From Phytoseiulus persimilis (taxonomy: Eukaryota > Arthropoda > Arachnida > Mesostigmata > Phytoseiidae), in the NCBI GenBank assembly GCA_037576195.1, contig CM075102.1:20828745-20892744 (forward strand): DNA of 64,000 bases, given 5' to 3'. Positions 1-11,023 of the stretch are shown in pieces; the stretch's first letter is position 1, and each line of letters opens with the position of its first letter. Made by a program: the position numbers and the translations under genes. The notes under the pieces are model-generated. The model saw nothing but the letters and a program-made list of their open reading frames with translations, made no database searches and was not told where the DNA came from.

Positions 1-2670
1 ACCGCTCGCTGTCACAGCTTCGTTTCCATTAGAGAGCGAAGGTCGGTTTCCAGATCTACCACAGCGGAAGCGTTCTCCGACGTCCAATCGTGTTGTCAAT
101 CCGCTTCCGATTCGAATGCATGTGACGTCTGCGTCTGCAGGATAAGCATTCAAGCGACCGCATGGCTCATCTCGGCGAAGCATCCATCTGCTGGCCCTTA
201 CAGTTCCCACACTATGGCTTAATTCTCTATGACCTAACTTCCGGGGAGAATCTCTGCTGAACTTCTCCGTTTTGGCGTCAAGTCCAATATGGAACTAGAA
301 ATCGTGACTGCTGAAATCCTGCTTCAAGTGAGCCGTCCCGGAAAAATCGGGCTCGGTGAAGGATTTCTACCAAAGCGCTCGCCCCGTTAGCTTTAGCTTT
401 GACTTGGGCCGCTTTTCGCTTATTACTACGCGATTCCATTCGCCAACGCTGGATATATTTGGAAATCAAACAAATGGAACGTGATATTTCATCAATCAGC
501 GACGAGCTGTGCAAGTTCCTCTGCTAACGTCAACAAACGTTAATCGCTTCATTCCAGTCATGGAGGAGAGGACGTACAACGGGACCTCCATCAAGAAACA
601 ATGTCACTAGTGCCTCGGAATCCATTCGGCTAAGACTCCGCGTTCTCGTGGACGCCGGATAATAGACAACAGAGCCGAAAACGTCGAGCACTCCTACCAA
701 AATGACGCAATCCGATTCCTATGACATCGGCTCTACTTCCTTCAGACGATTCGATTGGTCCGGGGTACAGAATACCGTGGCGGAAATCTCCAATCAAAAG
801 ACGGGATTTTCTTGTCAACGAAGAGAAAGTGAACGTATGAGGAAATTTCCCAACGACGGAAGACGAGTCAACCCTTCCCTTCACTCCGAAGGCGAGCTGA
901 GGAAGCTGAAGTCGTTGAACTCGAGCGACTGTTCGTGGCTAGAATGGAATGCGTAGCGGAGCTGACAGGCCAACCCAAAGGCTTATCTCATGCCAACGGA
1001 AGAGACTCTCATTCTTATCCAATGCGCGGTCTAGAGCGAATAAAAATAACGCAAGAATATTTCCAACTATACCCCCTCTGCTACCGTCGCTACTGCGACT
1101 GCGAAGAACTGTGACGCAACGTATCCGGAAAAATGCACGCTGGACCTGCTGAAGAGCATGACAACGCATATCTGTTGGTTGTCACAGAGAACTCACCGGA
1201 ACTCGATCATGGAAGAACTCAAAACAAGGTTGGAGAGCGACGTGCCGTCGTTTCGGTGTTTCACGATAAATGGTAAGGCACCTCTCACTCAGCCATTTGT
1301 CGTTGCTGGCTCCACGACCACCACACAGCTGAGAGTCAGAGAGGAAGGAGGTGAACGAGAGAGCCGCCCGGCGCCAAATTCGAATCTGAGCAGCCCAGCT
1401 CAAAAGGCATCGCCGGCGATCGCGTCTTATCCTACTCAAGATCTGGCTGATGAGCCATTGATCACCTTGCGGTCCGAGTTCGTTCGAGGCTCAGAGAAAT
1501 TCTCAATTCGAGCTCCATGCCGCGGAAGTATTCTGCTAGGAAAATGTCGTCGAGGAGAACGTAAGGAACTTGGAGGACATCATTGATCCGCTCTGATACT
1601 GCGCTTCGACCTAGACTTCGAGTAGCTAAACGCTTGAGGGTTAACGGAAGCGCTCCCCGTTCCTAGGTTCCATCAACGATACGAGGTGTGAGTTCAAAGC
1701 CATTCGGCATTGGTTCCCGTTGCTGACGGATGAAACAAGGTACGAACGGAAGTCCCCTCGGGAGTTACTCCTCCTCTCGATCAGATGAACTACGAAAGGG
1801 AGCCGCGACTCAACTCCCCACAACCATCATCCAGTGATCGTACACAAGAAGCGCGATCGGATGGACTGAATATCGGGCGTGCTGGAACCTGGAATGGGTG
1901 TCAAGCTGAGGGCTACTCATATTCCGACGCGGAATTCATACATTGCGAGCGCTCCTCTTCCGTTCAAATTGGCTGGCAGCTAATAAAGTCGGAGCCGCGC
2001 ATCTGCGCGACAAAAGGGTGGAATATCCTTCAGGATTCCCGTCAATGTAGAAGAGAGATATTGGGGATGCTGGATTGGGCTCAACGTACGGCTAACTGTT
2101 TTCTTGGTACTGAAGGAAGGGAATGGAGTCGCCGAAAAGTGGTCGATATTTCCAATTTTCATGTTCCGATCCATACCGCGAGTCCAATTGATGTCCAGGC
2201 CGTGATATGAGAACCGCTGCCAGCGATCTTCCAAGCGACCTTCCCCTGACGAGAATCAGCTTCGAGGTATGTTGCTGGAACAGAGTCGAACGATGCAGCT
2301 TCGAAAATGAGGTGAACATCCGAGCCTCTCATCGAAAGGAGATGGGTTCGGTTTCTCTATACTCGAGGCCGGCCTCGATTCCGCGGCTTTCGAAATTTGG
2401 CGCGCTGTGCTCAGTGGAGTCGCTGTCTTGATTCCGAAACCACTGCTGCAACTTTCTTTTCCGGTGGCTAGCAAAACCTGAGGTGTGTGTTTCAACGTAG
2501 TTGAAGTTTATCCGCATAAATCCGAGTTATTAGGCGATATTCAGTGGTGAATTGTTTGGTTAGACATTCCCAAGAACTCCCAGGTCGTTCTCCAGAAGAG
2601 AGAACGGAGTGTTCGTCGGAGCTGGCAGAGAATTCCGTCTCGGCTTCGTGAGAGTCGTCTAAGAGGCAGT
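1..2670. other. Intergenic DNA left of RpL32, no gene recognised
   Basis: Several open frames of 60-142 codons occur on both strands (for example a + strand frame at 1158-1586), but none shows a recognisable domain, a codon pattern unlike its overlapping frames, or a splice model I can support. No long repeat or RNA gene was seen. The stretch may hold unrecognised exons of a lineage-specific gene. Confidence 0.4.
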
Positions 2671-2674
2671 GTTT

Positions 2675-2681
2675 TCTTTCC
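2675..2681 (+). promoter_or_regulatory. Candidate TCT initiator of RpL32
   Basis: A pyrimidine block TCTTTCC lies 18 bases before the RpL32 start codon, with the candidate +1 C at 2676. It matches the YC(+1)TTTYY TCT initiator known from animal ribosomal-protein promoters, which gives very short 5' UTRs. The same block followed by TTGCAG at 2690 could instead be the end of a 5' UTR intron. The sequence alone does not separate the two readings. Confidence 0.4.
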
Positions 2682-2693
2682 GACTTGCAGAAA

Positions 2694-3534
2694 ATGTCCA
2701 AGCTCAGGCCGGCTACGCAGGTGAAAATCGTCAAGAAGAGGACGAAGAGGTTCACTCGTCACCAGAGTGACCGATACGGAAGGCTGTCGGTATGTTCACT
2801 GGTAGAACTCCTCTTAGATAGGTCAGGCCTCGCGTTGTGTTCGAATGCCACGTGAGAACATCTTCAAAACATGGTACAGGAGGCGATTTCGGAAGTCCTG
2901 AACGAAATCGTTCAATTTGGGAGAACCTTCAAAGAAGTCCCTCTTGATGAACTATCCACGAACTTTGAGCTCCGAAAGGTGGAAGCTTGTCATCTGTCGT
3001 CGCGACCTGCGATTCTACTGCTAGTCTGGAGCAACATCGTTTCAGTCATATAACGATCATCGGGAGCCTGTTTAGCAGTCCACGTGGTATTCTCACTTTA
3101 TTCAGATGCCAAATCGTCATCTTGAGGGAAGCTTCTCGAAGGAATAGCGACTCTTGCTGTCGAGTGCCGCGAGGGGGTGACGTCGGGTGTTCGATTTCCA
3201 ACTAAAGTACATTTGCTTTCAGAACAAATGGCGCAAACCCAAGGGTATCGACAACCGTGTCCGTAGACGCTTCAAGGGACAATATCTCATGCCCAACTGT
3301 GGTTATGGATCAAACAAGAAGACCCGCCACATGCTCTCGAACGGGTTCCGCAAAGTTACCGTCAACAATCTGAAAGAGCTCGAGATGCTCATGATGACCA
3401 ACAAACGTTATTGCGCGGAAATCGCGCACACCGTCTCGGCGAAGAAGCGCAAGGAGCTCGTTGAGAGAGCGCGTCAACTATCGATTTTGGTCACCAACAG
3501 GCACGCTAAGCTTCGCCAAGAGGAGACTGAATAA
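2694..3534 (+). CDS. RpL32: 60S ribosomal protein L32 (eL32), complete, two coding exons
   Basis: Structural protein of the large cytosolic ribosomal subunit. Coding exons are 2694-2789 (32 codons) and 3223-3534. The 433-base intron starts GTATGT and ends TTTCAG, and joins in phase 0. The 135-residue product has the usual family length. It carries the basic start [11 protein letters not shown] with RHQSDRY, then [18 protein letters not shown] just after the junction, the [14 protein letters not shown] core and the C-terminal SAKKRKEL block, all typical of eL32. The start is chosen because it gives the expected N-terminus. An AATAAA overlaps the stop codon, which implies a very short 3' UTR. 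The gene is intact and I see no alternative identity. The retrotransposon fragment at 4.9 kb lies downstream and does not disturb it. Confidence 0.97.
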
Positions 3535-3535
3535 A
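3530..3535 (+). terminator. Poly(A) signal AATAAA overlapping the RpL32 stop codon
   Basis: AATAAA at 3530-3535 contains the TAA stop at 3532-3534. A GT-rich stretch follows at about 3540-3558, as expected downstream of a cleavage site. If used, the 3' UTR would be only about 10-25 bases long. Confidence 0.55.
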
Positions 3536-3559
3536 CTGCTTGGGTGGTTTATGTTGTAA

Positions 3560-4900
3560 TCATGAGCATTTTCATTCATTTCGATCTCGCGAAAGTCCTC
3601 GGGCTTCGGGCTTAACCGACTCTCGTCACGTGTTATTTCCACCTGGCAAAAATGAAGCTGAGCTCTTTCACGGATCCGTTGCCCCGCAGCATTAAAGCTA
3701 CGAGTCCTCCCGCACAATACTTGCTCTGACGCCGCACGCGTCACCTCTCGACAAAGCTGAGCGCCAACAAAAGAAATATAGAACTATTACCTCGTAGATG
3801 CCGAGACCAGACTCCCATAGTTGGGGGTGAGAGTTCGCACCTGAGAATCGCGCTCCCCAATTGTTTGACGAAGAGGTTCATCAACAGGTTCGTACATTTG
3901 TCTCCGTCTCTGAGGCATCTGAAGTGTGCATTGGCGATGAGGAGCGCACCCTTACTCCATCACGTCTCTCGTGTAATAAGTGTGGAAAAAGCGAATCATC
4001 TTCATTGGAAGAGCGGTCCTTCATTTGAATTGCGCCTCCTTGGTTTTCGAGGAGTAATCCCATTATCGTTTCGAATGTAAGAGCTCGGCTAAATCGGGCG
4101 ATCCCGAACCGCTGAGATCTTCTCGATTCGAAACCGTTCGACTGAACAGGATCAAGGTCACTGTGATCCTCGATATCTCCGGCGTGATCCCTCCGAATTC
4201 GGGAACTGTAACACAGGATCAGTACAGCGGGGGGAGTTCAGATGAGTCTCTCCCCTTTTTCTGAGCTGAAGAGATAACGATTCGGTCCGAGTCGCATCCG
4301 AATTTGTCGACTGATTCGCACGATCAACGCAATAACCTCAAGATAGATTCAGCCATGAGAGACGATTTCGAACGTTTTCTTGAGGAAATGTGCGATTTTA
4401 AGGTGGAAATTCGGCCACCCGATTCTATTCACTCTAAGCCTAGGATAAATTCACGAAATATCCACATCAGCGCTTTGTTATCAATTCTCTGTTCTAGAGA
4501 TGCGCATCGACATCGAGTCGATGAGCTCCTTCATGGACGAAAGTTGAATTATACCCTAATCCTCTCCTATGGATCCCTTGAGTTCTTGAACAATGACGTG
4601 TTGCTGTGCATCGGCATAAACCAGGCGTGAGAGCATGCCTCCATAGTCCTAAATAGGATTCAGGCAGGATTAAGTAGGGGACGGGCCAGTAATTGCATGG
4701 AATTTGTTGAAGGCCTGCTTTCCCCTCCCCTGCCTGGTTGGAATGAAAGCACTGGCATGGTCGGAATCTCTCCCATCAACGTCATTGTCACTGAGGGTTT
4801 CCTCACCCGTTCCTTACCCGAGCAAGGTACCCAACTTTTTGACGCAGTCGAGTGGAGTCTTTTGCAGGAACCTGATGCCGGATCAACAGCAGAAAGAGAG
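3560..4900. other. Intergenic DNA between RpL32 and the retrotransposon relic
   Basis: No recognisable gene. A + strand frame of 108 codons at 4304-4630 has no domain I recognise. The part from about 4640 may be the decayed upstream portion of the retrotransposon, because it runs directly into its reverse transcriptase fragment, but no protease or gag motif can be read. No LTR pair was found. Confidence 0.35.
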
Positions 4901-4904
4901 TGAC

Positions 4905-5690
4905 AAGTGCAAAGTGCAGCGCTGCGTAAGGTTGAATCTTCCGAGTGGGCCTCTCCATTCGTCGTGGATGTGCGCATGTGCGCGGATCGCTCCAAGGGGT
5001 TGAACGAGGCTCTCCGAGAAGTCAACTACCCGCTGCCCAACATGGAAGAAATCATGGCAAGATTCAGCGGCAACCGTCAGTCTTTTCACAGCTGGATCGC
5101 GCGGATGCGTATTGCCCACCCCGTTATTTTCCAACAAATGATCGACCAGGCGCTGGCGGGGCTGGAAGACATTCTGATGTACCTCGACGATACCCTGACC
5201 ATGGCGCCGGACCAAGAGCTTCACGACGCTCGTCTACGGAAGGTTTGCGAAAGACTACAAGACTGGGGCTCCCGTCTGCGTATCGGGAAGTGTCGTTTCA
5301 GCTCTCGCCAAGTGAAGTATCTCGGGATCATGGTTTCCGAGGATGGTATCCGGGTCGACTCGTCGAAAACGGAAGCGATCCGGATGCTCCGTCAGCCAAG
5401 GATAGTTTCATAGGCTTGTTCTTCTTTCGGGCTCCTGAACCATAACGAGAAACCCTCAGCACAGATTCGGGCAGTCGAGATTCCTTTTGAAGCTCTCCGG
5501 AAGAAAGGTGTTTATTCGCTTGGGGCAGCCAGCAGGAGGGAGCTCTTCTAAAAGCAGGGGCTGCTCTTTAGCCCTCTGGTCCTCGCTCATGACGACCCTC
5601 GCCAAACTCTGGTTGAGAAGCACAAGGAGCGCTCGGATACGAGAACATCAAAACTCAACGAGACTGCCACGATAGTGTCCGCGCTCAAGT
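4905..5690 (+). pseudogene. Ty3/gypsy-type (K02A2.6-like) reverse transcriptase/RNase H relic
   Basis: Decayed pol fragment of an LTR retrotransposon. In order it shows VESSEWASPF (about 4931), a shortened VRMCAD block, NYPLPNMEEIMARF (about 5023), a piece of the conserved LD-ADAY block in another frame (about 5088-5106), IFQQMIDQALAGLE, the catalytic-motif variant YLDD (about 5179), KCRF, and KYLGIMVSEDGIRVD. A frameshifted connection to the RNase H region follows at about 5410-5650. These motifs belong to the Ty3/gypsy RT family of the K02A2.6 kind. About 40 codons that normally lie between the ADAY block and the IFQQ block, including the LPFG region, are missing, and the frame shifts there. 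Further shifts and stops follow, so it cannot make an active enzyme. No LTRs, integrase or gag were recognised. It is a truncated, dead insertion between RpL32 and NDUFB11. Confidence 0.85.
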
Positions 5691-7700
5691 TCCCTTCACC
5701 CCACAGTTCGTCATTTCCATTTCTCTGAATGCGTAGCGCGCTACACCGGTTTTTGGGGCGGCCTTATCCCAACTTCCACACTGAAATTGAACTTTCCCCC
5801 ATAAAATCTCGAGGAGTCGGAGGAACTCCCGAAAACTCCTACGTGATGATCGCTCTATCTCAGTGTATAGTCATATTTCATCGAACCGAGCCCACGTTTC
5901 CCCGTTTCCGCGCGGACTCCGAAATATAGGGTGGCCCCATCTGAACTTCCACCGCTGTAGCTATTGTGATTCGCTCGAGTCGACACTCCCGCGGACCTGG
6001 GCTAAAACGTCACTTCGATAAATTTGTGTCCCAGGGTGATATCCAAGACCGTACAACCCCATCACAAAGTTACAGCCGTTTCAGGTCGAAATCATTGGGA
6101 GTCATCTATAAACTCGTACACGAGTTGCAACGTTCAATCCAAACAATGTGAGTCACTGTCCTCGCGAGAGAGCGAGAGGCAGCCCGCGCCTCCGACCCTC
6201 GATTTTCAACCGCATGCCGCATTTCCTGAGGTGCGGACCGGTTCCCTCGCAGGGCGAACTTCCGCACGGGGTCGATTCCAGCGCAGAGGTTGCGATACCG
6301 CGGCGCCGCCATGCGGTGCCGCTCCCTACGCTCGCGGGAGATTCTGACCATATGTGGACACCATTAATCACGAAATCGCCAAGAATCGCGCGATTAAGTT
6401 GTTGAAGACGATGAATCGAAACTCCAGCACGTGCCGCCAAGGAATGTGAACAAGCATTTTTACAGCTTCTGGACCTGCTACGAAAACAGGAAAGGAATGC
6501 CTGTATTTCCATCATAAGTTTCCATCAGCTGATCGTTGCGGAAGTCATCCAGGTCGCCTCTGTTCCAACCTCATTGAAGTTAGTCTTGGATAGTTCGTTC
6601 ATTGAGAGAGATGAGGAAGGACTTCAGGCAGAAAAATTGATCGTTATCGACGCCGCCGGGTCGGGGGGTCGCTGAATTTTCATTTGTATAAACATCACCT
6701 CGTTCATCATTAGATAGTGTTTTTCCCAGAATATAGAGAGGTAACGACATCGATCGCATGATTCAGCCTCGCGACTCCGGACCGCACCCAGAGGTAGGGT
6801 TTGACCAACTCGCTAGTCACACTGCTCTGAGTTCCTGACAGGGATCCCCTTGGATTCCAGAGCACATTAAGTATGGGAACACAGGATAACAGGCTACTGC
6901 GATACCTTCGAAATCAGCTTCATCATACATTCTCATTGACTCCCGAACGCGATTCTCAAGAACCCCGGTCTACGAACTCGGAAGCCGGTCTGGAAACAAT
7001 TTGAGCGGTGCCCGGCCCCGGCTCGGGTGCTCACCAAAGATCGTCGCATCATTGTCACCATCCCTCCTCTACCGAGCAGAAGTTCATTTGAATCTCGACT
7101 GCCGTTCTCATTTAGCGGAGCTCCTTGAGGCTGACTTTTGCAAATTTCAACGGTAGAACCGAACTGCCTCATCCGTTCGAGACAGACTCGATCGGATTTG
7201 TTCGACTGGTGTTGACCAACTAACGCTGGAGTCCAAGCCGCGGCATCCGAAACAGTGTCTGCAGCCTCTCAGTTTTCGAGGGAAAGAGAGGTCGAAATGT
7301 AACGCCAAGAGAGACCATTCCCGGTCGAAGCTCCAGGAACAAGCCTTCGCTCAAGACACCTGATCTAACCCAATGCAACGATGCCCAAACCACTGACCAT
7401 TCGTTCCTCAGAGCCCTCTGAGTCTCGTCAAATCAATACTTGCATAGTCGTACGCTTCCTCCTCTCCCTCTAAAAATGAGAGCGAGCAGACGCTGTTTTG
7501 GAAAATCCGGCCGTCAGCCACTCGTTAGGCCTAGATCAACATGGCAGAGTGAGTGGCTTACGGCTTATTCACGGAGTCGATTCAAACCTCAGGTGAGCTC
7601 CAGATTAGTCGCATGCAAACTGAATACTTGCGAGAGATAGGGAGAGAGAAAGCATTCTGGTCGCGAAACTTTACCACCCGTATATACAAGCTTGGTCTGG
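5691..7700. other. Intergenic DNA, nothing recognised
   Basis: Only short overlapping open frames without recognisable domains are present. No tRNA, tandem repeat or transposase motif was seen. The last few hundred bases before 7857 should hold the NDUFB11 promoter and 5' UTR, but no core element stands out. Confidence 0.35.
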
Positions 7701-7856
7701 TGTTACCGTGAGCGGGGGGCTACATTTACCGAAGGACGGTGGTATATACTTCTACAATAGAGAGCAAGCGAAAACACAAAACACGGCAAGGTGTTTGAGG
7801 ACGTTCTGAGCCCGGGACGACGATTGTTCCGTTTTGAGGTACCGGAACTCCGTACC

Positions 7857-8372
7857 ATGGCGTTGTCGCGGGTGGCCTGCCTGAGGCACCTGAATTCGGC
7901 ATCGAGGAGCCTGCTGTTGCCGAAACGCAAGGTCGAAATGTCGGCCGCGCTCACCAGACTCATCTCCTCCTCGGAGAAGAAGCCCGCAATAACTGGGGCG
8001 CTATCGGAATCGCCGCCAGAACCAATCGAGAATCCACCGCGAACTCCCGGAGATTTTTCGGAAGCAGCCTCGAAGCCACGCAACTGGATCAGCTATGGTT
8101 TCAGTTATGAAGACCGACACGAAGACAGTGACGCTTATCATATGACGATGTTCGCGTTCTTTTCTGTCTTCATGGTACTCGGAGGGGCCTTCTTCGCCTA
8201 CCTTCCTGATCTTAACCGTGAAGACTGGCTGCTTCGTGAAGCTTACTTAGAACTTGCGAGACGTGAGAAGCATGGTTTGCCTCTTATCGACAAGGAGTTT
8301 ATTCCCTTGGATCGAGTCAAGTTGCCCTCGGAAGAAGAGATCGAGGAGCTGGGCTACGAAGTTTACCTGTAG
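7857..8372 (+). CDS. NDUFB11: NADH dehydrogenase [ubiquinone] 1 beta subcomplex subunit 11, mitochondrial
   Basis: Accessory single-span subunit of mitochondrial respiratory complex I (membrane arm, inner membrane). The 171-residue product starts at an ATG in a strong context (ACCATGG). An in-frame upstream ATG at 7791 has weaker context and adds a stretch unlike a presequence. Residues 1-45 are rich in Arg, Ser and Leu with few acids, as in a mitochondrial presequence. NWISYGFSYEDRHEDSDAYH (77-96) leads into one membrane segment at about 97-116 that ends in FFAYLPD, followed by the charged tail with W124, LARREKHGLPLID and LPSEEE. This order and the AYLPD motif mark the NDUFB11/ESSS family. 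The coding region is uninterrupted. An AATAAA lies 29 bases after the stop. No sign of damage. Confidence 0.93.
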   Translation: MALSRVACLRHLNSASRSLLLPKRKVEMSAALTRLISSSEKKPAITGALSESPPEPIENPPRTPGDFSEAASKPRNWISYGFSYEDRHEDSDAYHMTMFAFFSVFMVLGGAFFAYLPDLNREDWLLREAYLELARREKHGLPLIDKEFIPLDRVKLPSEEEIEELGYEVYL

Positions 8373-8400
8373 TCGAATCAATTTTCACAGTGGAGGACAC

Positions 8401-8406
8401 AATAAA
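8401..8406 (+). terminator. Poly(A) signal of NDUFB11
   Basis: Canonical AATAAA 29 bases after the stop codon, followed by a GT-rich stretch (GTGATTGTTC). Only about 200 bases separate it from the start codon of the next gene on the same strand. Confidence 0.7.
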
Positions 8407-8603
8407 GGCAGTGATTGTTCTATGTTTAACCCTATAGTTCTCATTTTTTCGATGTTCTCCTTCGTGTTCATTTCGAAATTCGACGTCTGGGAGTAATTTC
8501 TGACACAGATTCGAGGTTGGTCATCGATTATAGCCCTATGATATTTCTCACCCACGCGGATGAATGAGCTTGCTCCGTTAAATTTCTGTTTTCAAAATCC
8601 AGG

Positions 8604-10894
8604 ATGGAAGCCGAGATCATCGAGGAAGTCCCTCTAGAGGAGGTCGAAACCATCGAGCAAGACATCGATATACAAGACATGGAGGATGGAGAGTACAGTG
8701 GAATAAGTGCGAACGATGTCACGCCCGACTCGAAGATGTACAGGAGCTTCAAATGCCACATCTGCAAGATTTATTTCACTCGGCTGCACACGCTCAAATC
8801 GCATATATCAACCAATCACCCGGAGCTGGACTGGAACGATCTCTACAGAACCACCACGTTCAAATGCGGAGAAGGCTCTTGCAAATACGTCGGCAAGACG
8901 AGAACTGACCTCCTGGGTCACTTGTATCAAGAACATGATTTTCTCCTCCACAAGGTGGAGGGCGAATTCCTGTCCACCGACGACTTCACGGTTTTCTTCG
9001 AAAAACTACAGAAGGTTCGATACCAATATTTCTCAATTCTGATATGCGACGTTTTCCACCCGCCAATAGCTCATCGAACGGATTGCTCCTTTCCAAACAG
9101 GTGCACAAAGTTCGTTTCGTGAAGAAAAGAGGGAAATCACTCGAGTCCGCAACACAGTATTTCGTCTGCAGCAGAGACGGTTACGTCAAAACTGGTCGGG
9201 CCATGAAATTTGGCGGGGATTTCGTTCGAAAACGGAACACGAGCTCACACAAGATTGGAACATTCTGTACAGCCCACGTCTCAGTGAGGAGCTGCCCTGA
9301 TGGTGAGTTTGAGAAAATCCCTCCCTGCCCACGGGAAATGTGTGCGAGCAGCGAGAGCTACCGATTGCACGATCGACGACTGACGTTTTGAGCCTCCTCA
9401 CCAGGCCGGATAACGATCGAGGGTTTCACAACGCACTATAACCATGCTATCGAAGGCAAGAGATTAGCTCTCCTCGATAGTGAGAGAAAATTCATCAAAT
9501 ATCATGCGCAACGAGGAAAATCAATACGCGAGATAATTGAGTTGATACACCACACCATTGGAGCCAATGTGGCCGAAGATGACCCTCTGCGATTCCTCAA
9601 CGCTAGAACTGTCCGTAACGTCGTCAATTCCGTTTCGGTGAGTGAAATCAGGTCCAATCAGCGCAGATTCTTCGTTCAGGTGAACGAGTTCCACAATCGA
9701 GACGTATGAGGTATGAGGGGACTTCTATGGACTCTCTTCGAAAACTTTGGTGTATCGCAATCGTTCTTCAAGGAGTTGTTCCGCAGGTCGAGGTTCCAAG
9801 TACGGCTGAGCAGCTGTTCTTCCAAATTAACGGACCCGAGATCCAGGAAACAGAAATAGAAGAACCTATCCTGAAAAGGTAGAGGGGGGATCTGACTCCA
9901 TCGAGAGGGACGCTCATTTTTCTGTCGAGGGAGTGCAAAAGATTGGGTCATCCTTCACATCTTTCCGAGAGCATACAGTCGACTCAGTCGCGCATTTTGT
10001 TTTGCAGTAGACAGAAAGGAGTGAGTGTGATCGACGTTGTGCGTGGGCATCAGAAAAGCATCGAAGAATCCTATAAGCTTTTCCTTGGGAACCACGAAAG
10101 TCAAACAGCAAAGGAGGAGTGGACTATTCAGAACGAGAGAAGCCCAACGTGCTTCAAGGTATCGCGACAAGAAGATAAATGTCCTACCGAAGCCTCTGGT
10201 GAAGCGGGCGTCTGCCCCTTCACATGCGTACACTGTAAATGCTGTACGCACATCTACACCTGCAACTGCAGCAGTGGGAAGAGCGGCAAAATGTGTCAAC
10301 ACATCCACGCAATCTGCCAATACCTCAGACGATTGGAACGAGAACAGAAACTGAAACACGAGACGGTGGAAGAAGTTTGCGTCGCAGATGCAGATCAAGT
10401 TCAAATCCTGCATCTACAAGAAGGCGTTAACTCAGACGAAGTACAAGTGATCGAAGGCATAGAACACGGCGAAATACTTGAAGAAGAACTCGATGAGACC
10501 CAGCACATAGAGATAACACAGGTGCCAATGAATCAAATGACGACTCGGAGCAGCGCAGGTCAACGCCAACACGCTGTCACCGCGCTGGTCTTTCATGACT
10601 ACGAGCGAAAGAGCCCAGAAGTGGCTAAAAATGAATGTGACCCTGAGTTCATAGCGGCCTTTGAAGAGATGAAGCAGTACATGCTCCACATAGAGCACTC
10701 AATTCAGACGGAAGACGTCGTCAGTTTGAACACGCATTACGAATCGCTCAAGGTAAACTTTTATACGATTCGGGAGAGTATTCGAAGCCCTCGAACGGAT
10801 TGGACGGATTGAACGCACGTCTTCGTTTCGGAGGATTGAGTTTTTTTTTCCGTTTCAGAACCTCATCAACAGAACGGAATGCCCGAGATGGTAA
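8604..10894 (+). CDS. MULE-transposase-derived zinc-finger protein: C2H2 x2, FAR1/WRKY-GCM1-like and SWIM fingers, no DDE core
   Basis: Six coding exons with matching phases: 8604-9014, 9101-9302, 9405-9637, 9787-9878, 10008-10752 and 10859-10894, giving 572 residues. Introns are 86-149 bases; the first donor (GTTCGA) is weak. After an acidic N-terminus come two C2H2 fingers (C51, C54, H67, H72; C88, C93, H106, H111). A FAR1/WRKY-GCM1-like zinc domain follows (C160, C193, H215, H218), then a helical, HTH-like part (about 228-282). A SWIM finger reads C398-x-C400-x8-C409-x-H411. The tail from about 425 is acidic. FAR1-type DNA-binding domains and SWIM fingers flank the DDE core in Mutator-like transposases. 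Here only about 100 residues separate them, with no room for the core. I infer a domesticated DNA-binding protein, probably nuclear, of unknown target. No stop codons or frameshifts in the model argue for function. Confidence 0.82.
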
Positions 10895-11017
10895 CGTGCA
10901 GAGGACGTAGAGAACCCCAAATGAGCTAGTGCGCCCTACAACGGGACGCATGTTGTTCTCATTGTTGACAGTGCATATTTATGATGTATCCCCGGATTGG
11001 ATAAAACTTTGAGGCTG

Positions 11018-11023
11018 AATAAA
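11018..11023 (+). terminator. Poly(A) signal of the SWIM/C2H2 gene
   Basis: AATAAA inside an A-rich run, 124 bases after the predicted stop at 10894. It supports the last small exon (10859-10894) being used rather than read-through of the preceding intron to the stop at 10812. Confidence 0.5.

Noticed and set aside
4660..5025. - strand frame over the retrotransposon as a gene
   Set aside because: It is the antisense shadow of the reverse transcriptase region, whose motifs read on the + strand.
8604..9122. Three separate small zinc-finger genes at 8.6-10.8 kb
   Set aside because: Consistent GT-AG boundaries and phases join all six exons into one frame with family-like domain order, so a single gene is the better model.
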